Source of the DNA: Alternaria dauci
Taxonomy: Eukaryota > Ascomycota > Dothideomycetes > Pleosporales > Pleosporaceae
Direction of reading: 5' to 3'
NCBI RefSeq assembly: GCF_042100115.1
Contig: NC_091274.1
Location: 3,286,001-3,350,000, forward strand
DNA length: 64,000 nt
Positions 9,001 to 19,700 of this stretch are shown in pieces; within the stretch, counting starts at the first letter, position 1; each line of letters begins with the position of its first letter. A program made the position numbers and the translations under genes. The notes beneath the pieces are model-generated. The model was not told the DNA's origin. It saw nothing but the letters and a program-made list of their open reading frames with translations, and ran no database searches.

Positions 9001-10449
9001 ACACAGTACCGCTTCAATTCCGACATCAACGCTCTCACCAACCACATCCTTCCTCGTGGCCGTATGGAAGTGGCCCCCGGGGTAGATGACCGGGAAGAAA
9101 ACATTCGCGCCATGGAGATCGCGATGGAGCAGTTCAACATTTCCTCCGGCCATCGCGTCATCTTCGTCAGCGTCAAAGGTAGCCACGACATCGTCGGTGC
9201 CACCAAGTCTCGCTACAACAAGGACTTCATTCCCTATACCCTCCGGGCCGTCTGCAAGATGATCGCTGGCGGGTTTTCTGGTAAGCAGGTCGCTATCATC
9301 ACCCCGTATGTAGCGCAAGTTGCCGCTATCCGCTTCGTATTGGCTAGATTCATGGAGCACTTAGCCAATCAGGTTGACGAGGAGGAGCTGTTCAAACTTA
9401 GCGTCCAGCTGCGAGACGTCGAAGTCTTCACAGTCGACAAAATGCAGGGCGCCGAGAAGGAAGGTATTGTATTCGACACCACCAACGCTGGCGACCTCGG
9501 TTTCGTCAAGCATACCACACGAATGCTCCTAGCCGTTGGACGCGCGCGTTCCCTCCTCGTTATCGTTGGTAATCCTGTGAGCGTCCTCGCCGAATACACT
9601 GGTGCGACCGACAAGGACAAGCGGTACGTCAAGCTCGCCTACTACAAGGTTTGGAAATGGTGCCTAGACCGAAAATCCGCCATCCAATTGCACGTTGATC
9701 CAGAATTGGCTCAAGGTTGGTGCGAGTTCAACCCCCCGTTCAATGTCGCCGAGCATATAGAGGCCTTCGCTGCGGGCTCTCAGGCCACTGAAGAGCCCAT
9801 AAAGATGTTTCCCGATGCCAACTACGGACCTCTCCCCACATTTTCCACAGCCTCCCCCGTCGACGGTGATGGAATTGATTTCTATTCCGGTGGAGATGAC
9901 TGGAATCGGGATGACGCCAAGGACAAGCCAAATGATGATGGGGTTCCTTTCTATTCCGGTGGAGATGACTGGAATCGGGATGACGCCAAGGACAAGCCAA
10001 ATGATGATGGGGTTCCTTTCTATTCCGGTGGAGATGACTGGAATCGGGATGACGCCAAGGACAAGCCAAATGATGATGGGATTCCTTTCTATTCCGGTGG
10101 AGATGACTGGAATCGGGATGACGCCAAGGACAAGCCAGAGGGTGAGGATCACGCCGACGATGGTGGAGACGAAGCCAAGGACAAGCCAGAGGGTGAGGAT
10201 CACGCCGACGATGGTGGAGACGAAGCCAAGGACAAGCCAGAGGGTGAGGATCATGCCGACGATGGTGGAGACGAAGCCAAGGACAAGCCAGAGGGTGAGG
10301 ATCACGCCGACGATGGTGGAGACGAAGCCAAGGACAAGCCAGAGGGTGAGGATCACGCTGACGATGATGAGGATCACGCCGGCAATGATGAGGGTCACGG
10401 TGGAGATCAGTGCAGCAACGTAGCACACGACTGGAACCAGTACGATTGA
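6043..10449 (+). CDS. Zinc-knuckle UPF1-like SF1 helicase (unit A, intact)
   Basis: A single-exon protein of about 1468 aa. The ATG at 6043 (MADQS) is chosen because the longer frame begins at a non-ATG codon. Residues about 56-134 hold four CCHC zinc knuckles (CX2CX4HX4C: CFTCKEPGHRAKDC and three more), a nucleic-acid-binding module. A KEDxSKEDV repeat follows. The SF1 (UPF1/AAA_11-AAA_12 type) core shows Walker A GPGGVGKT near 631, a DEAG motif II near 902, FGDIHQ (motif III) near 943, AIITPYVAQ (IV), TVDKMQGAEKEG (V) near 1130 and VGRARS (VI) near 1165. The acidic tail is made of 23-aa and 17-aa tandem repeats. An RNA or DNA unwinding role is inferred from the family. It pairs head-to-head with the SNF2-like gene. 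Confidence 0.85.
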   Translation: MADQSVMHYMVNDRPTSAPHDTEVYDQGIAVLEAPGKDSVQLGGLPDAPDREKHACFTCKEPGHRAKDCPKKLEQQACSNCGEVGHVYRDCPTNECFNCGGHGHLSKQCPSEPAADQGPRCNGCNRLGHVASDCFYPQPIKTRKFRAPKEDASKEDVSKEDVSKDGKDELPPAQTMAPPLDKPSFTTKLFTRKIPHYVSSVSVEMDISYPSDDASITLRGHAHRAASITLTAHNIVNCTVLPMKITDEFFTSRVSQEDVKRAASKLALSELGMLLHFRFDLQTEQPDGQPLNSRPLYGLGFFSHQNFGIFDEVIHRARDILENGGEGTVLHFFTVATESAQERMDTVYKEMQAQYKNDPILLYWKDCRVNPQTGMEISVDKQPKGFKVPPQWAFQNNTQYVTVHYQNLVHELRKAAKQKGFEITDTKIMKVRGGGDRLYYAELRVPEGASYREGAFVDIQFSPYQEQADTWRFEIKPSAGITPASYIGGFLYRPRLGASFAEQPLFKEGVHYSCAFNYRTLPEAEEALRKLRGIYVFARLNPATVGIKRQINALNHYFRGGDAFSDVTQILHNSYLRFPDDKIVDYFAGMFAYLGDNGAKDSIMERLNRSLQPDVLQKLRALAGGVALIQGPGGVGKTRIIEALAVAHYEAQQTGVIHGLGRLAAFWVTSPLNKQLDDAMLRIYTACLERRKELKAAGIQARFPIVIRRHMKETETAVVRKESEAARNVLLKNEKPPYFEYIEEEHFTKDQLKEQAAAYQEKSSEDRRTMAFLDALTVDSQFRILLETSETKSSFTDKRLQLEMLSEGAWVLRLAGVPERNADTNELVVHEIAQPKKYRDFRFQLDLYASGQEFDADDMRRLTALTNEIIRDLAQLAVAIGMTSDVISQPRTHTLEQPYAVHHDEAGKSSESSTLAPLVYTHAYNNEGPLMVERKAITPHLFFGDIHQPKPSAAGGSEERHVFSDQQDLPFFHRAMLGGCTTIYLHTQYRFNSDINALTNHILPRGRMEVAPGVDDREENIRAMEIAMEQFNISSGHRVIFVSVKGSHDIVGATKSRYNKDFIPYTLRAVCKMIAGGFSGKQVAIITPYVAQVAAIRFVLARFMEHLANQVDEEELFKLSVQLRDVEVFTVDKMQGAEKEGIVFDTTNAGDLGFVKHTTRMLLAVGRARSLLVIVGNPVSVLAEYTGATDKDKRYVKLAYYKVWKWCLDRKSAIQLHVDPELAQGWCEFNPPFNVAEHIEAFAAGSQATEEPIKMFPDANYGPLPTFSTASPVDGDGIDFYSGGDDWNRDDAKDKPNDDGVPFYSGGDDWNRDDAKDKPNDDGVPFYSGGDDWNRDDAKDKPNDDGIPFYSGGDDWNRDDAKDKPEGEDHADDGGDEAKDKPEGEDHADDGGDEAKDKPEGEDHADDGGDEAKDKPEGEDHADDGGDEAKDKPEGEDHADDDEDHAGNDEGHGGDQCSNVAHDWNQYD
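9880..10390 (+). repeat. Two in-frame minisatellites in the UPF1-like tail (unit A)
   Basis: Four units of about 69 bp encode FYSGGDDWNRDDAKDKPN-type repeats. Five units of about 51 bp follow, encoding EGEDHADDGGDEAKDKP. Unit B has five and six units respectively, so copy number changed after the duplication without breaking the frame. Confidence 0.9.
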
Positions 10450-11007
10450 AAAGGTTCTAGAGACGCTGGAGGTGATTTGGAGATCAAGGAAGACAAGCCT
10501 CCCAGTAGGATAGTGTGGGACTAGGCTAATATCGATCTCTTCTTGTTCTTTGAAAGCCAGTACGTAGTAATGAAGAGAAGTAGTAGAGTAAGAGTTTATG
10601 CGCTTACTCTATTCCTCTTAAAGTGATAATACACTGTATCAAAATAATAAACGTGCTGGTAAAAGACGCAAGCACAACACTGTTGAAAGACACTGTAATA
10701 AATCGCGGTAAAGGTGTGTTTCCTAAACACCTTGAGTTCACCGTATGCAGCTGTATATGTTTGACAATAGATGGGTTGGAAGTAAAGCCCTGAACTTCAA
10801 GCGGTTCTGGAGAGTTGCGGCTACGTTGGGGAGAAGAGGAGTTAAGGCAGAAGAGGATTTTGGAGGAGAAGTAATAATATACTGTATGTAGAACTTATAC
10901 GGGTGTATAAAGCTGTAATATGTAGTATAGTAAGGTACAATAGGTGGTACAATAGTTGGTAATATGTACTATAGTATGTTGTATTATACATTACGATATA
11001 TCACGGT
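10450..11007. other. Downstream spacer of unit A
   Basis: This is the AT-richer 3' flank of the UPF1-like gene. I see no gene here, only a probable 3' UTR and a short run of TATA-like repeats at 10,870-11,000. The same spacer lies at 35,645-36,197. Confidence 0.7.
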
Positions 11008-12010
11008 TGATGTTGCAGCAAGTTGAGGTTCATGTTGCAGCAAGTTGCGGTTGATGTTGCAGTAAGTTGCGGTTAATGTTGCAGCAAGTTGAGGTTCATG
11101 TTGCAGCAAGTTGCGGTTAATGTTGCAGCAAGTTGCGGTTGATGTTGCCGCAAGTTGAGGTTCATATTACAGCAAGTTGCGGTTAATGTTACAGCAAGTT
11201 GCAGTTAATGTTGCAGCAAGTTGAGGTTCATGTTGCAGCAAGTTGCGGTTGATGTTGCAGCAAGTTGAGGTTCATGTTGCAGCAAGTTGCGGTTGATGTT
11301 GCAGTAAGTTGCGGTTAATGTTGCAGCAAGTTGAGGTTCATGTTGCAGCAAGTTGCGGTTAATGTTGCAGCAAGTTGCGGTTGATGTTGCCGCAAGTTGA
11401 GGTTCATATTACAGCAAGTTGCGGTTAATGTTACAGCAAGTTGCAGTTAATGTTGCAGCAAGTTGAGGTTCATGTTGCAGCAAGTTGCGGTTGATGTTGC
11501 AGCAAGTTGAGGTTCATGTTGCAGCAAGTTGAGGTTCATGTTGCAGCAAGTTGCGGTTGATGTTGCCGCAAGTTGAGGTTCATGTTGCAGCAAGTTGCGG
11601 TTGATGTTGCAGCAAGTTGCGGTTGATGTTGCCGCAAGTTGAGGTTCATGTTGCAGCAAGTTGAGGTTTATGTTGCAGCAAGTTGAGGTTCATGTTGCAG
11701 CAAGTTGAGGTTTATGTTGCAGCAAGTTGCGGTTGATGTTGCAGCAAGTTGAGGTTTATGTTGCAGCAAGTTGAGGTTCATGTTACAGTAAGTTGCGGTT
11801 AATATTGCAGTAAGTTGCGGTTGATGTTGCCGTAAGTTAAGGTTGATGTTACAGTAAGTTAAGGTTCATGTTACAGCAAGTTACGGTTTATATTATAGTA
11901 AGTTAAGGTTTATATTATAGTAAGTTAAGGTTTATATTATAGTAAGTTAAGGTTTATATTATAGTAAGTTAAGGTTTATATTATAGTAAGTTAAGGTTTA
12001 TATTATAGTA
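11008..12010. repeat. 22-bp minisatellite grading into a RIP-like form (unit A)
   Basis: About 45 tandem 22-bp units of the type ATGTTGCAGCAAGTTGCGGTTG. From left to right the units lose G and C step by step, until the last six or so read TTATATTATAGTAAGTTAAGG. The changes are mostly C to T and G to A. The shorter version in unit B is at 36,198-36,920. Confidence 0.95.
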
Positions 12011-13140
12011 ACTTTTAATAAATATTAAAGTTAGTATTACCTAATCTTTTAAAAATTTATATATCTATTAGTATAAATAGTTAGTAATCCTTTTACTATA
12101 TCTTTAAAAAATATACTTTCTACTAAATATATTTATAATAATTAATTTTTTTCTTTCTTATTTATTATTTAATAATATTACTATAGAAGTAATAAAACTA
12201 GACTACTTTTACTTTATAATAATAAAGTAATAAATAAAGAAAAAGTATAAAATAAAGCTAGTTAAATTAAATTTTATTTAAATAAGTAGAATAATAAATA
12301 CTAAAGTAAGAATAAAGTTATTAAGTATTTAATTAAGTAATAAGTAAAGATAGTTTAAAGCTATATTAACTAAATACTAGTTACTACTAAGTAAGACTTT
12401 CTTATATTATCTTTATAAAAGAAATTTATACTACTATATATAAAACTTAAATAAAGATTAAGAATTTATAAAGTTTTACTATAATTAAGAAACCTTTTAA
12501 AAAAAGTTATTTATTTTACTTAACTAAGGGTAAGTATATAGTATATAGTAATATATTAAATAAGATTTTTTTACTTTTTTATTTATCTATATTCTTATAT
12601 AAAGGTTTACTTAGATTTAATAACTTTTAACTACTTTATAAAAAGAAGAAAAGAGTATAACTTATATTTAAGATAAAGATATTTATAAAGTAAAAGAATA
12701 AAATATTTAATACTTTAAAATAAAAAATATTTTATAAAAATTTAGTATTTTTTCTTTAAGAAAAAAAAGTATAATAAAGTATTAGTAACTACTAAGTATA
12801 GTTATTTAAAAAATAAGAAGTAGTTTTTTATAATTTATTATTTTATAATAACTAGTTACTTCTAATTAACTTACTATATAATAAGCTAAAGCCTAATTAG
12901 TTTATTCCTTAATAAGATCTTAGTTATATATATAAAGTATACTATTTATAAAATCTAAGTAGTAAGTAGTTTACTTAGATTCTATACTAGTATACTAGAT
13001 AAATAATACTCTAAGCTACTACCTCCTAAATAGCCTTTAGACTATAGCTTTCCTTAGCTTCTTTCCTTATTAAATATAATAATAGTATAGAGGTAAACAG
13101 TACTACTAGTATAGGGTTAGAGGTAAGAGAGTAGCTATAG
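12011..13140. other. AT-rich, gene-free, RIP-like tract (unit A)
   Basis: More than 1 kb of nearly pure A/T sequence with stops in every frame and almost no CpG. It is the same sequence as 36,921-38,000, apart from C/T and G/A differences near the right end. I read it as a heavily RIP-mutated repeat. No gene or transposon motif survives. Confidence 0.8.
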
Positions 13141-14205
13141 GGGTCTACCCCTAGGGGTAAGATAGTATCTATAGAGTACTACCCTTAGGGGCGAGATAGT
13201 AGGCGTAGAGTGCTGCCCCCAGGGGCGAGATAGTAGGCGCGGGTTGCTGCAAGTTACTGCAAGTTGCTACCCCCGGGGGCGAGATAGTAGGCGTAGAGTG
13301 CTGCCCCCAGGGGCAAGATAGTAGCCGTAGAGTGCTGCCCCCGGGGGCGAGATAGTAGCCGTAGAGTGCTGCCCCCAGGGGCGAGATAGTAGCCGTAGAG
13401 TGCTGCCCCCAGGGGCGAGATAGTAGCCGTAGAGTGCTGCCCCCGGGGGCGAGATAGTAGCCGTAGAGTGCTGCCCCCAGGGGCGAGATAGTAGCCGTAG
13501 AGTGCTGCCCCCAGGGGCGAGATAGTAGCCGTAGAGTGCTACCCCCGGGGGCGAGATAGTAGCCGTAGAGTGCTGCCCCCGGGGGCGAGATAGTAGCCGT
13601 AGAGTGCTACCCCCAGGGGCGAGATAGTAGCCGTAGAGTGCTGCCCCCAGGGGCGAGATAGTAGCCGTAGAGTGCTGCCCCCGGGGGCGAGATAGTAGCC
13701 GTAGAGTGCTGCCCCCAGGGGCGAGATAGTAGCCGTAGAGTGCTGCCCCCGGGGGCGAGATAGTAGCCGTAGAGTGCTGCCCCCAGGGGCGAGATAGTAG
13801 CCGTAGAGTGCTGCCCCCAGGGGCGAGATAGTAGCCGTAGAGTGCTACCCCCGGGGGCGAGATAGTAGCCGTAGAGTGCTGCCCCCGGGGGCGAGATAGT
13901 AGCCGTAGAGTGCTACCCCCAGGGGCGAGATAGTAGCCGTAGAGTGCTGCCCCCAGGGGCGAGATAGTAGCCGTAGAGTGCTGCCCCCGGGGGCGAGATA
14001 GTAGCCGTAGAGTGCTGCCCCCAGGGGCGAGATAGTAGCCGTAGAGTGCTGCCCCCAGGGGCGAGATAGTAGCCGTAGAGTGCTGCCCCCGGGGGCGAGA
14101 TAGTAGCCGTAGAGTGCTGCCCCCGGGGGCGAGATAGTAGGCGTAGAGTGCTGCCCCCAGGGGCGAGATAGTAGCCGCGGATTGCCGTAAGGTGCTGCCC
14201 TTGGG
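13141..14205. repeat. 34-bp GC-rich minisatellite
   Basis: About 30 tandem 34-bp units of GTAGCCGTAGAGTGCTGCCC followed by CCAGGGGCGAGATA. Each has a near-palindromic centre (GCCCCCGGGGGC or GCCCCCAGGGGC). Units at the left edge decay to CTACCCCTAGGGG-type forms. It ends 165 bp before the next gene, is absent from unit B, and sharply separates the AT-rich tail of unit A from the three-gene module. Confidence 0.95.
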
Positions 14206-14370
14206 GGCGAGAGTGACTAACACTCACCGCTAGACTTACAGCGGCCTATGCAAGAATAGACGGCTTCTCGCCTACTTATACCTTGTGTAGTACCTCTCTA
14301 TTGCTTTCTTACCTTCTCTTATCTCTTTTCCACTTACCTTAGTTTCTGTGTTCTTTCTAACAACGTTGCA

Positions 14371-16638
14371 ATGAAGCGCCCTCTAGCAAACGTTTTAACC
14401 AAAAACAGCAAACGGCAGCGTACGAATGATCCAGAGATTGAAGAGACAACTCCTATCCACGAACAAGCTGCGCCATACCTACTCGCTATAGCGAAGTTTC
14501 CAATCGATGCGCTTAGCGCAGAATGGAGTTTTGGTGTCAATAGGTCTATTGACACAGCACACCAGCGCCGCCTCTGCGAGATCTTTAACGAAACTGGTAT
14601 TCTTCGACGAGACCCTAGCCACCAACTGCAGATTGCCTGTTCTAAGGAACACGTAGAGCAGATGCTTCATCATCTGAAGGTGGAATTGCCAGCTCAGAGC
14701 ACAGTTACTTCTGCCACGTTTGCGGATAAGGAAGGATTGGAATGGCCGTCGTTCAAGAGCTGGAAAAGCGTGACTGGAGGGACAGCGGAACTTATTACGG
14801 GTCACCATCGTGTAGAGGCATTCAAAGAGTATCTTCGCCTTCGGCAGTTAGGAGAAGAGGAGAGGTGGTGGGTGTGCCGCATCTACGATAAAGGCGGGTG
14901 CCCCTTAACGCGCGTACTGTGAACAACAGCCCCTAACCTTTTTAGACACGCTACCACCAGACACTCGTGTTAAACTTCGGGCGAATCGGGCCGATATTAC
15001 GCTCCCTGACAATCATGGCCAGATATGGTCCGAGTTAACCAGCCTGTTCTGCACAAACGCCAATCTCTTTCAAGGCTCAAGCAAGTCAGTTGAGAAAGAG
15101 ATGAGAGAGCATCTTCAGCTTAGTAGCCGCGTCAAGTTCCCAATACGGCGGCTAGTTACCCTGTGGAGAAATCAAAACTGGCAGCCCCTGCTTACGCGTT
15201 GGTGTTCTACCGCAATTGGGCAGGCAACGTTTAATCTCTCCACTTTTGAGTGGATGGCTAGTTGTCGGATAGATGACGTATGTGTAACCCGCCGCCGAAA
15301 TACTCTGACCTGTCTTGCTAATCTACTGTCTAGCATTGGTTCGCTGCGTTTGAGAACGTACTTCGCATCTCTACATCTATTCGAAAGCAGTATGGGGTTG
15401 ACGCCAGTTTAGCAGACTGGAACACGCTAGCTAGCCTGCCCCAGGCACGAAGTCCCCATGACGTACAAGACCTGTTCTACCCTGGCGAGGAGTTAGACAA
15501 GGATCCTGGCCCTTCCCATACGCGCCGGCAGGGCTTCTTCCCAACTCTAAGCAATGAGGCCTACCATGCGCTATACTCCACTGTACTTTCAAAGCCCACA
15601 CACACGTACACAAACATCCTCGCTCTCTTAAAAACCCCGAAGAAAGAGGGGAAGCTTATGAGGAGTATTATGACCCACGTCAGCCAATGGGTAAACAGCG
15701 GATCCGCCAAGGTGTCTGACAGCGACAACAACAAACCCGCACTGCGGAAGTATCTAGTGCCCGTGCTGCAGAGCAGGCATGCCGGCCAGGCTGATCAAAA
15801 ATCTCTTGACCTCCAACAAGAAGTACTGCAACACGTACAGCAAAATGCGGAAGCATTCACAAGCTCTATACTAGACCGCTATATTGACGAGTACCCAAGT
15901 GCAGAGATCAAGAACTACGGCGCACGCTTCCAGCATAAGGTGTGGAGAGAACTGCTGTCAATTGTGACCAGTTTCACAGGGCCAACCTTGCACAACAAGC
16001 ACTTGGCGTGCCTAATTCAAAGCGATACCTACATAGCGCGAACGCCTACAATCGCACAAATCGCGTGTGATGCTATCTGTCAGGTCCCTGAAGTCGTCAA
16101 CGAACCTGCGCTCCAGTCTACTAGGGCAGCAAACGACTTGCTAGAGACAATTCAGGTCGCAATCACTGAATGGATGTCTAGACACACTCTAGAAGACTCT
16201 GATAATACAAGTCAAGAGGTTCCGCTGCCCGCAAGGCACTCTAACGCCGAGTCTAGCAGAGAGAGAGAGCTCAATCTGACAGTCTCTGAAGCGGCACGTA
16301 GCGTTTCAGCACGGTCGAGTTCGGACCAGCTTACCCCAGAGCTAATTTCTCACCCCTCAACTGAGCCGCGCATACCCAAGGCATCCCAGCAGACCAAAGT
16401 TCAAAACAGGGGGATTGAGGACTTGAGTCTAAGCGACCTTGCTGCAGCCCGAGAGAAACACCGTCAGAAACGCACCCTTAGCGACCAGGTAGCTGTAAAG
16501 GGCAGTGCTTCTCTAAGCGAAAAGACCCGAAAGAAACACCGTAAGAAACACACCCTTGGCGACCAGGTAGCTGTAGAGGGCAGTGCTTCTCCAAGCGAAA
16601 AGACTCGACAGAAACAACGAGGGGCTTGGAGGAAGTAA
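14371..16638 (+). CDS. ParB-like-motif protein of unknown function (719 aa, 3 exons)
   Basis: Predicted exons are 14,371-14,893, 14,946-15,277 and 15,334-16,638; together they give an unbroken 720-codon frame. Intron 1 (52 nt) uses a GC-AG pair with CTAAC and TTTTTAG. Intron 2 (56 nt) is canonical GTATGT...TGCTAAT...TAG. Residues about 142-151 read ITGHHRVEAF, the kind of GxHRxxA motif found in ParB/Srx-fold domains. I recall a similar HGRHR motif in fungal DUF3723 proteins, but that is from memory. A WWVCRIYDK-DTLPP segment and a conserved-looking middle region follow. The C-terminus has basic repeats (SEKTRKKHRKKHTLGDQVAV) that may serve in nuclear localisation or DNA binding. It is the first gene of a module with 16,797-20,672 and 21,441-23,303. 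The function is unknown. Confidence 0.75.
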
Positions 16639-16796
16639 TCCGTATCTGACCCTAGCCCTAACCCAATAGACACTGTTCCTCTCCTCTTTCCTCTGCACTG
16701 GATATTGTGATTCTCGATCATCATCTATCGATCTACCCTACAAGATCCTCAGCCCTTAGCCAACGTACTATTTTATATAATACTGTTCTTATCATC

Positions 16797-19700
16797 ATGT
16801 CTTTAGATCTTGCACAACAAAACGATAGCGATTACGATAACAGCAGTGCTGGAGAGGAGGACGGCCTGTACCAAGATGTGCAACCTGATGAGCACGATAG
16901 AGAACCTGACGAGCATGATGGAGAAGAATACCACGAGAGCAGCCTTGGGGACGAAGACGCAATAGCGAATAATCAACTTACCTGGGCTATTGACCACAGC
17001 GGAGGTGACCACCGACTACCTGGTGAGTTTAAGAGCATCCTACTTGTACGCATATAGTAACTACGTAGTAGTGAAGGGATTTATCAAGATGATAGACAGC
17101 CCCGAATTTAACGGCAGTAAGGCTATTGGAATGCTGCAGAAGCGATACACGATAGACTACGGATCGAGGCGCGTTGGGTCCCGACCAGCCAAGCCTGAGG
17201 ACAAATTTATCCCTGAGTTCCACCTCGACCTTATCATTATCATCGGCCGGCCGCTCCAACCCATTGTGAAGTTCTCTACGTTCTTCGACCACGTAACAAT
17301 CAGCTTTAAACACTGGCGAGCTCCATACAGCGCTAAACACAGCCACGGACTGTCGTTTGATATGGAGCATCGTACCTTCCGTCTTGCAAAGGGTGGAACG
17401 CGCGAATCTTGGTTTATTGTTATGCACCCTGTCGATAGCACAGTAGACCCTCTTCTGTCAGGCAGCGAACGTCGCAAACGCCGCGAGAAGGCGTCTGAGC
17501 ACAGCGCTCTCAAACCCTCCCATGCCCTGTTCCTTACGTCGTACATTAAGAAAGTCTTCCTTACAGGCGTATTACTTGGAGAGGGTGTTGAGGCTTCTTG
17601 GAAATTGGATGGACCCCAGTCGCAATCGATCTCAATCGTCAAGTGGGAAACGTTCCAGGAGCAGTTCATGGAAGGGTGGCCAGAGTACGTGCGCAAGAAC
17701 ACGCAGGATCCGTTCTGGACTGAGAACCTGCCAGCGTTCCATGCGTATGACTACGGGCAGAACCTTCCAATTGAGTTGTCTACTGAGCAACTCAATAGTC
17801 TGCCTAAGGAAACCCGGTTGCGCCCTGATGACGAGACGTCTGACTCTGATGACGAGACGTCTGACTCTGATGACGAGACGTCTGACTCTGATAGCGAGAC
17901 GTCTGATTCTGGGAATGATTTGTCAAACTCTGGGAATGATTTACCAAACTCTCAGAATGATTTATCTAACTCTGAAGACGCGGCGGCTAGGTCCGAAGGC
18001 GGCGCAGAGGGGGCTACGCCCCCACAGAGCGGTACACAAACAGGCGATCCAATTCCCCCGCCGCACGACCATCAACAGCCGTTTGATAACTACACACAGG
18101 ATCTTCTACGCGCACTAGAGGACAAGTATAGACTGGAGAGCATTGAGACGGTCTCCTACGCGCTAGCGGTCGACATCCACTCAATAGCATCTTCCAACCT
18201 CCCTAACGCCTCTAATGACGTCGGTGTCATTCTCGCACCTGCGCGCTGCCTCCTTGCCAATCGCAACAACGTTGTTCGCCAATACCAACACCCGCGCGAC
18301 TTTACCTTCTACCCTCTTGCCTTCCATCCATCGTACGGCAACTTCTCCTCCGCGCAGCCCCCAGCATTCCTACGCGACAACGTGCTCGCTGTAATGGAGG
18401 ACAACATGAGCTATCAGAACAACGGTGCGAGCGTGTTGACTAGTGGTTATTTTCAGGCGTACTCCAACATTAAGCGAACTATACGCCATAGCCCCGGCAA
18501 CTTACTTGCTACCAAGGGCATTGCCACGGCTGCCCTGACGCTGCCAGATCAGGATGGCAACCTAAACCCTCGGGTAGCGGCGAAGCGGCAGCGTTTACTG
18601 CGGAAATTGCGAGGCGAACAGACTCCTGATAACCCTACGTCTTCCCAACCGTTCGCTCGCGAGCAACAGCGGATTAAAGCCGCTATAAAGGAAGAACTGT
18701 ACGCGTTTAGGATGGAGCAAGTTCTGTCTGTGCAGGTGTCGCAGTTAGCTGACGGTCAACGGAATTTTGCGACAGTGCTTCAACCTATCCTCCAGCTAAT
18801 CCGGTACTTCTCGCTGGAACAACCTACCTACATTGATGTCCTCTTCGCGTTCAAAGAACGCATCTTTCCAAAGGTTCTCTCCTCCTTTGCTAGTCTGTTC
18901 GCGCACGCATCAGACGAGTTTTATCGTCGCTTCAAGGCTGCTGGCTCTAAAGGGCTGCCTTTTGCCCTAGCGGAAGGTGTGGCCGCATTCGATCGCCTTG
19001 GCAGCTACTGCTTTACTGGGTTCCCCCGGTCTTTAGTGGGCTCAGTGCTCGGGCCTCTCTGCACCATAGAAAGCATTGAGCAGGGTGGGTGGCCGTTTAT
19101 CGACCCCAACATGCTCAATCTGCAAGGCAGTGGCCATGCTAACCTAGTGCGTTGGCCGCGCATGGACAATGGACGACCTATTATGATGCACGTTGCTTCC
19201 ATTCGCCACCACTATGGGCCCCAGGTTGCCGCTTATTGTCACAGCGAGGTATGGTTCCGTGAGCTTGGTGGGCTCACAGGTAAAGGGCCTCGTGGCGCAG
19301 AAGAGTTCCTAGTAGAGGTGCTCGAAGAGATGTGGAAGCCGCAGACAATCGCTTTCGTAACACACCAATTCTATCGCGCTCTGAACAAGGGCGGACGGGG
19401 CAATGCTCAAAGCGTAAGCCTAACAACACTGCAGGCACGACAGGAGGCGCAAGAGCAGGTGACGCGTTGGGCTGAAAGCGAGCACCCCTTCTCTGCAGGG
19501 TTCGTGCAATTAGCGTTTCAAATATCAGCCGCTAACACAGTACAGGGAGTACGAGTCGATCTTTCCTGTCTTTTATCCAGAAGCGACTTCGGGTTTGAGA
19601 AGCCAGACGCGACGCGACTTTGCGCAAGAGCTCTACTGGGAGTGTGTTAACAGCCATGGCCAATCTAGTAGCTACCTCTTTTCAAAGAACGCGAGCTGGT

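Larger units (their letters stand above)
1..13090. repeat. Subtelomeric unit A (left copy of a large near-identical duplication)
   Basis: Everything from base 1 to about 13,090 recurs at about 25,076-38,000. The block holds the end of a 68-bp array, the divergent helicase pair, a 22-bp minisatellite and an AT-rich tail. The 1672-codon minus-strand frame is identical in both copies. The second helicase differs only by a few transitions and by repeat number. Similarity fades at about 13,090 (A) and 38,000 (B), where B carries extra C-to-T and G-to-A changes. The left edge of unit A is cut by the window. I infer a recent segmental duplication of a subtelomeric element. Confidence 0.95.

Noticed and set aside
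11447..11659. 70-codon ORF in the 22-bp array
   Set aside because: Repeat translation only; no start context or extension.
13267..14223. 318-codon minus-strand ORF
   Set aside because: It is a pure translation of the 34-bp minisatellite with no sequence outside it.
14371..16638. Reading the ParB-like gene as a frameshifted pseudogene
   Set aside because: Both frame changes are explained exactly by short introns with branch points and correct phase.
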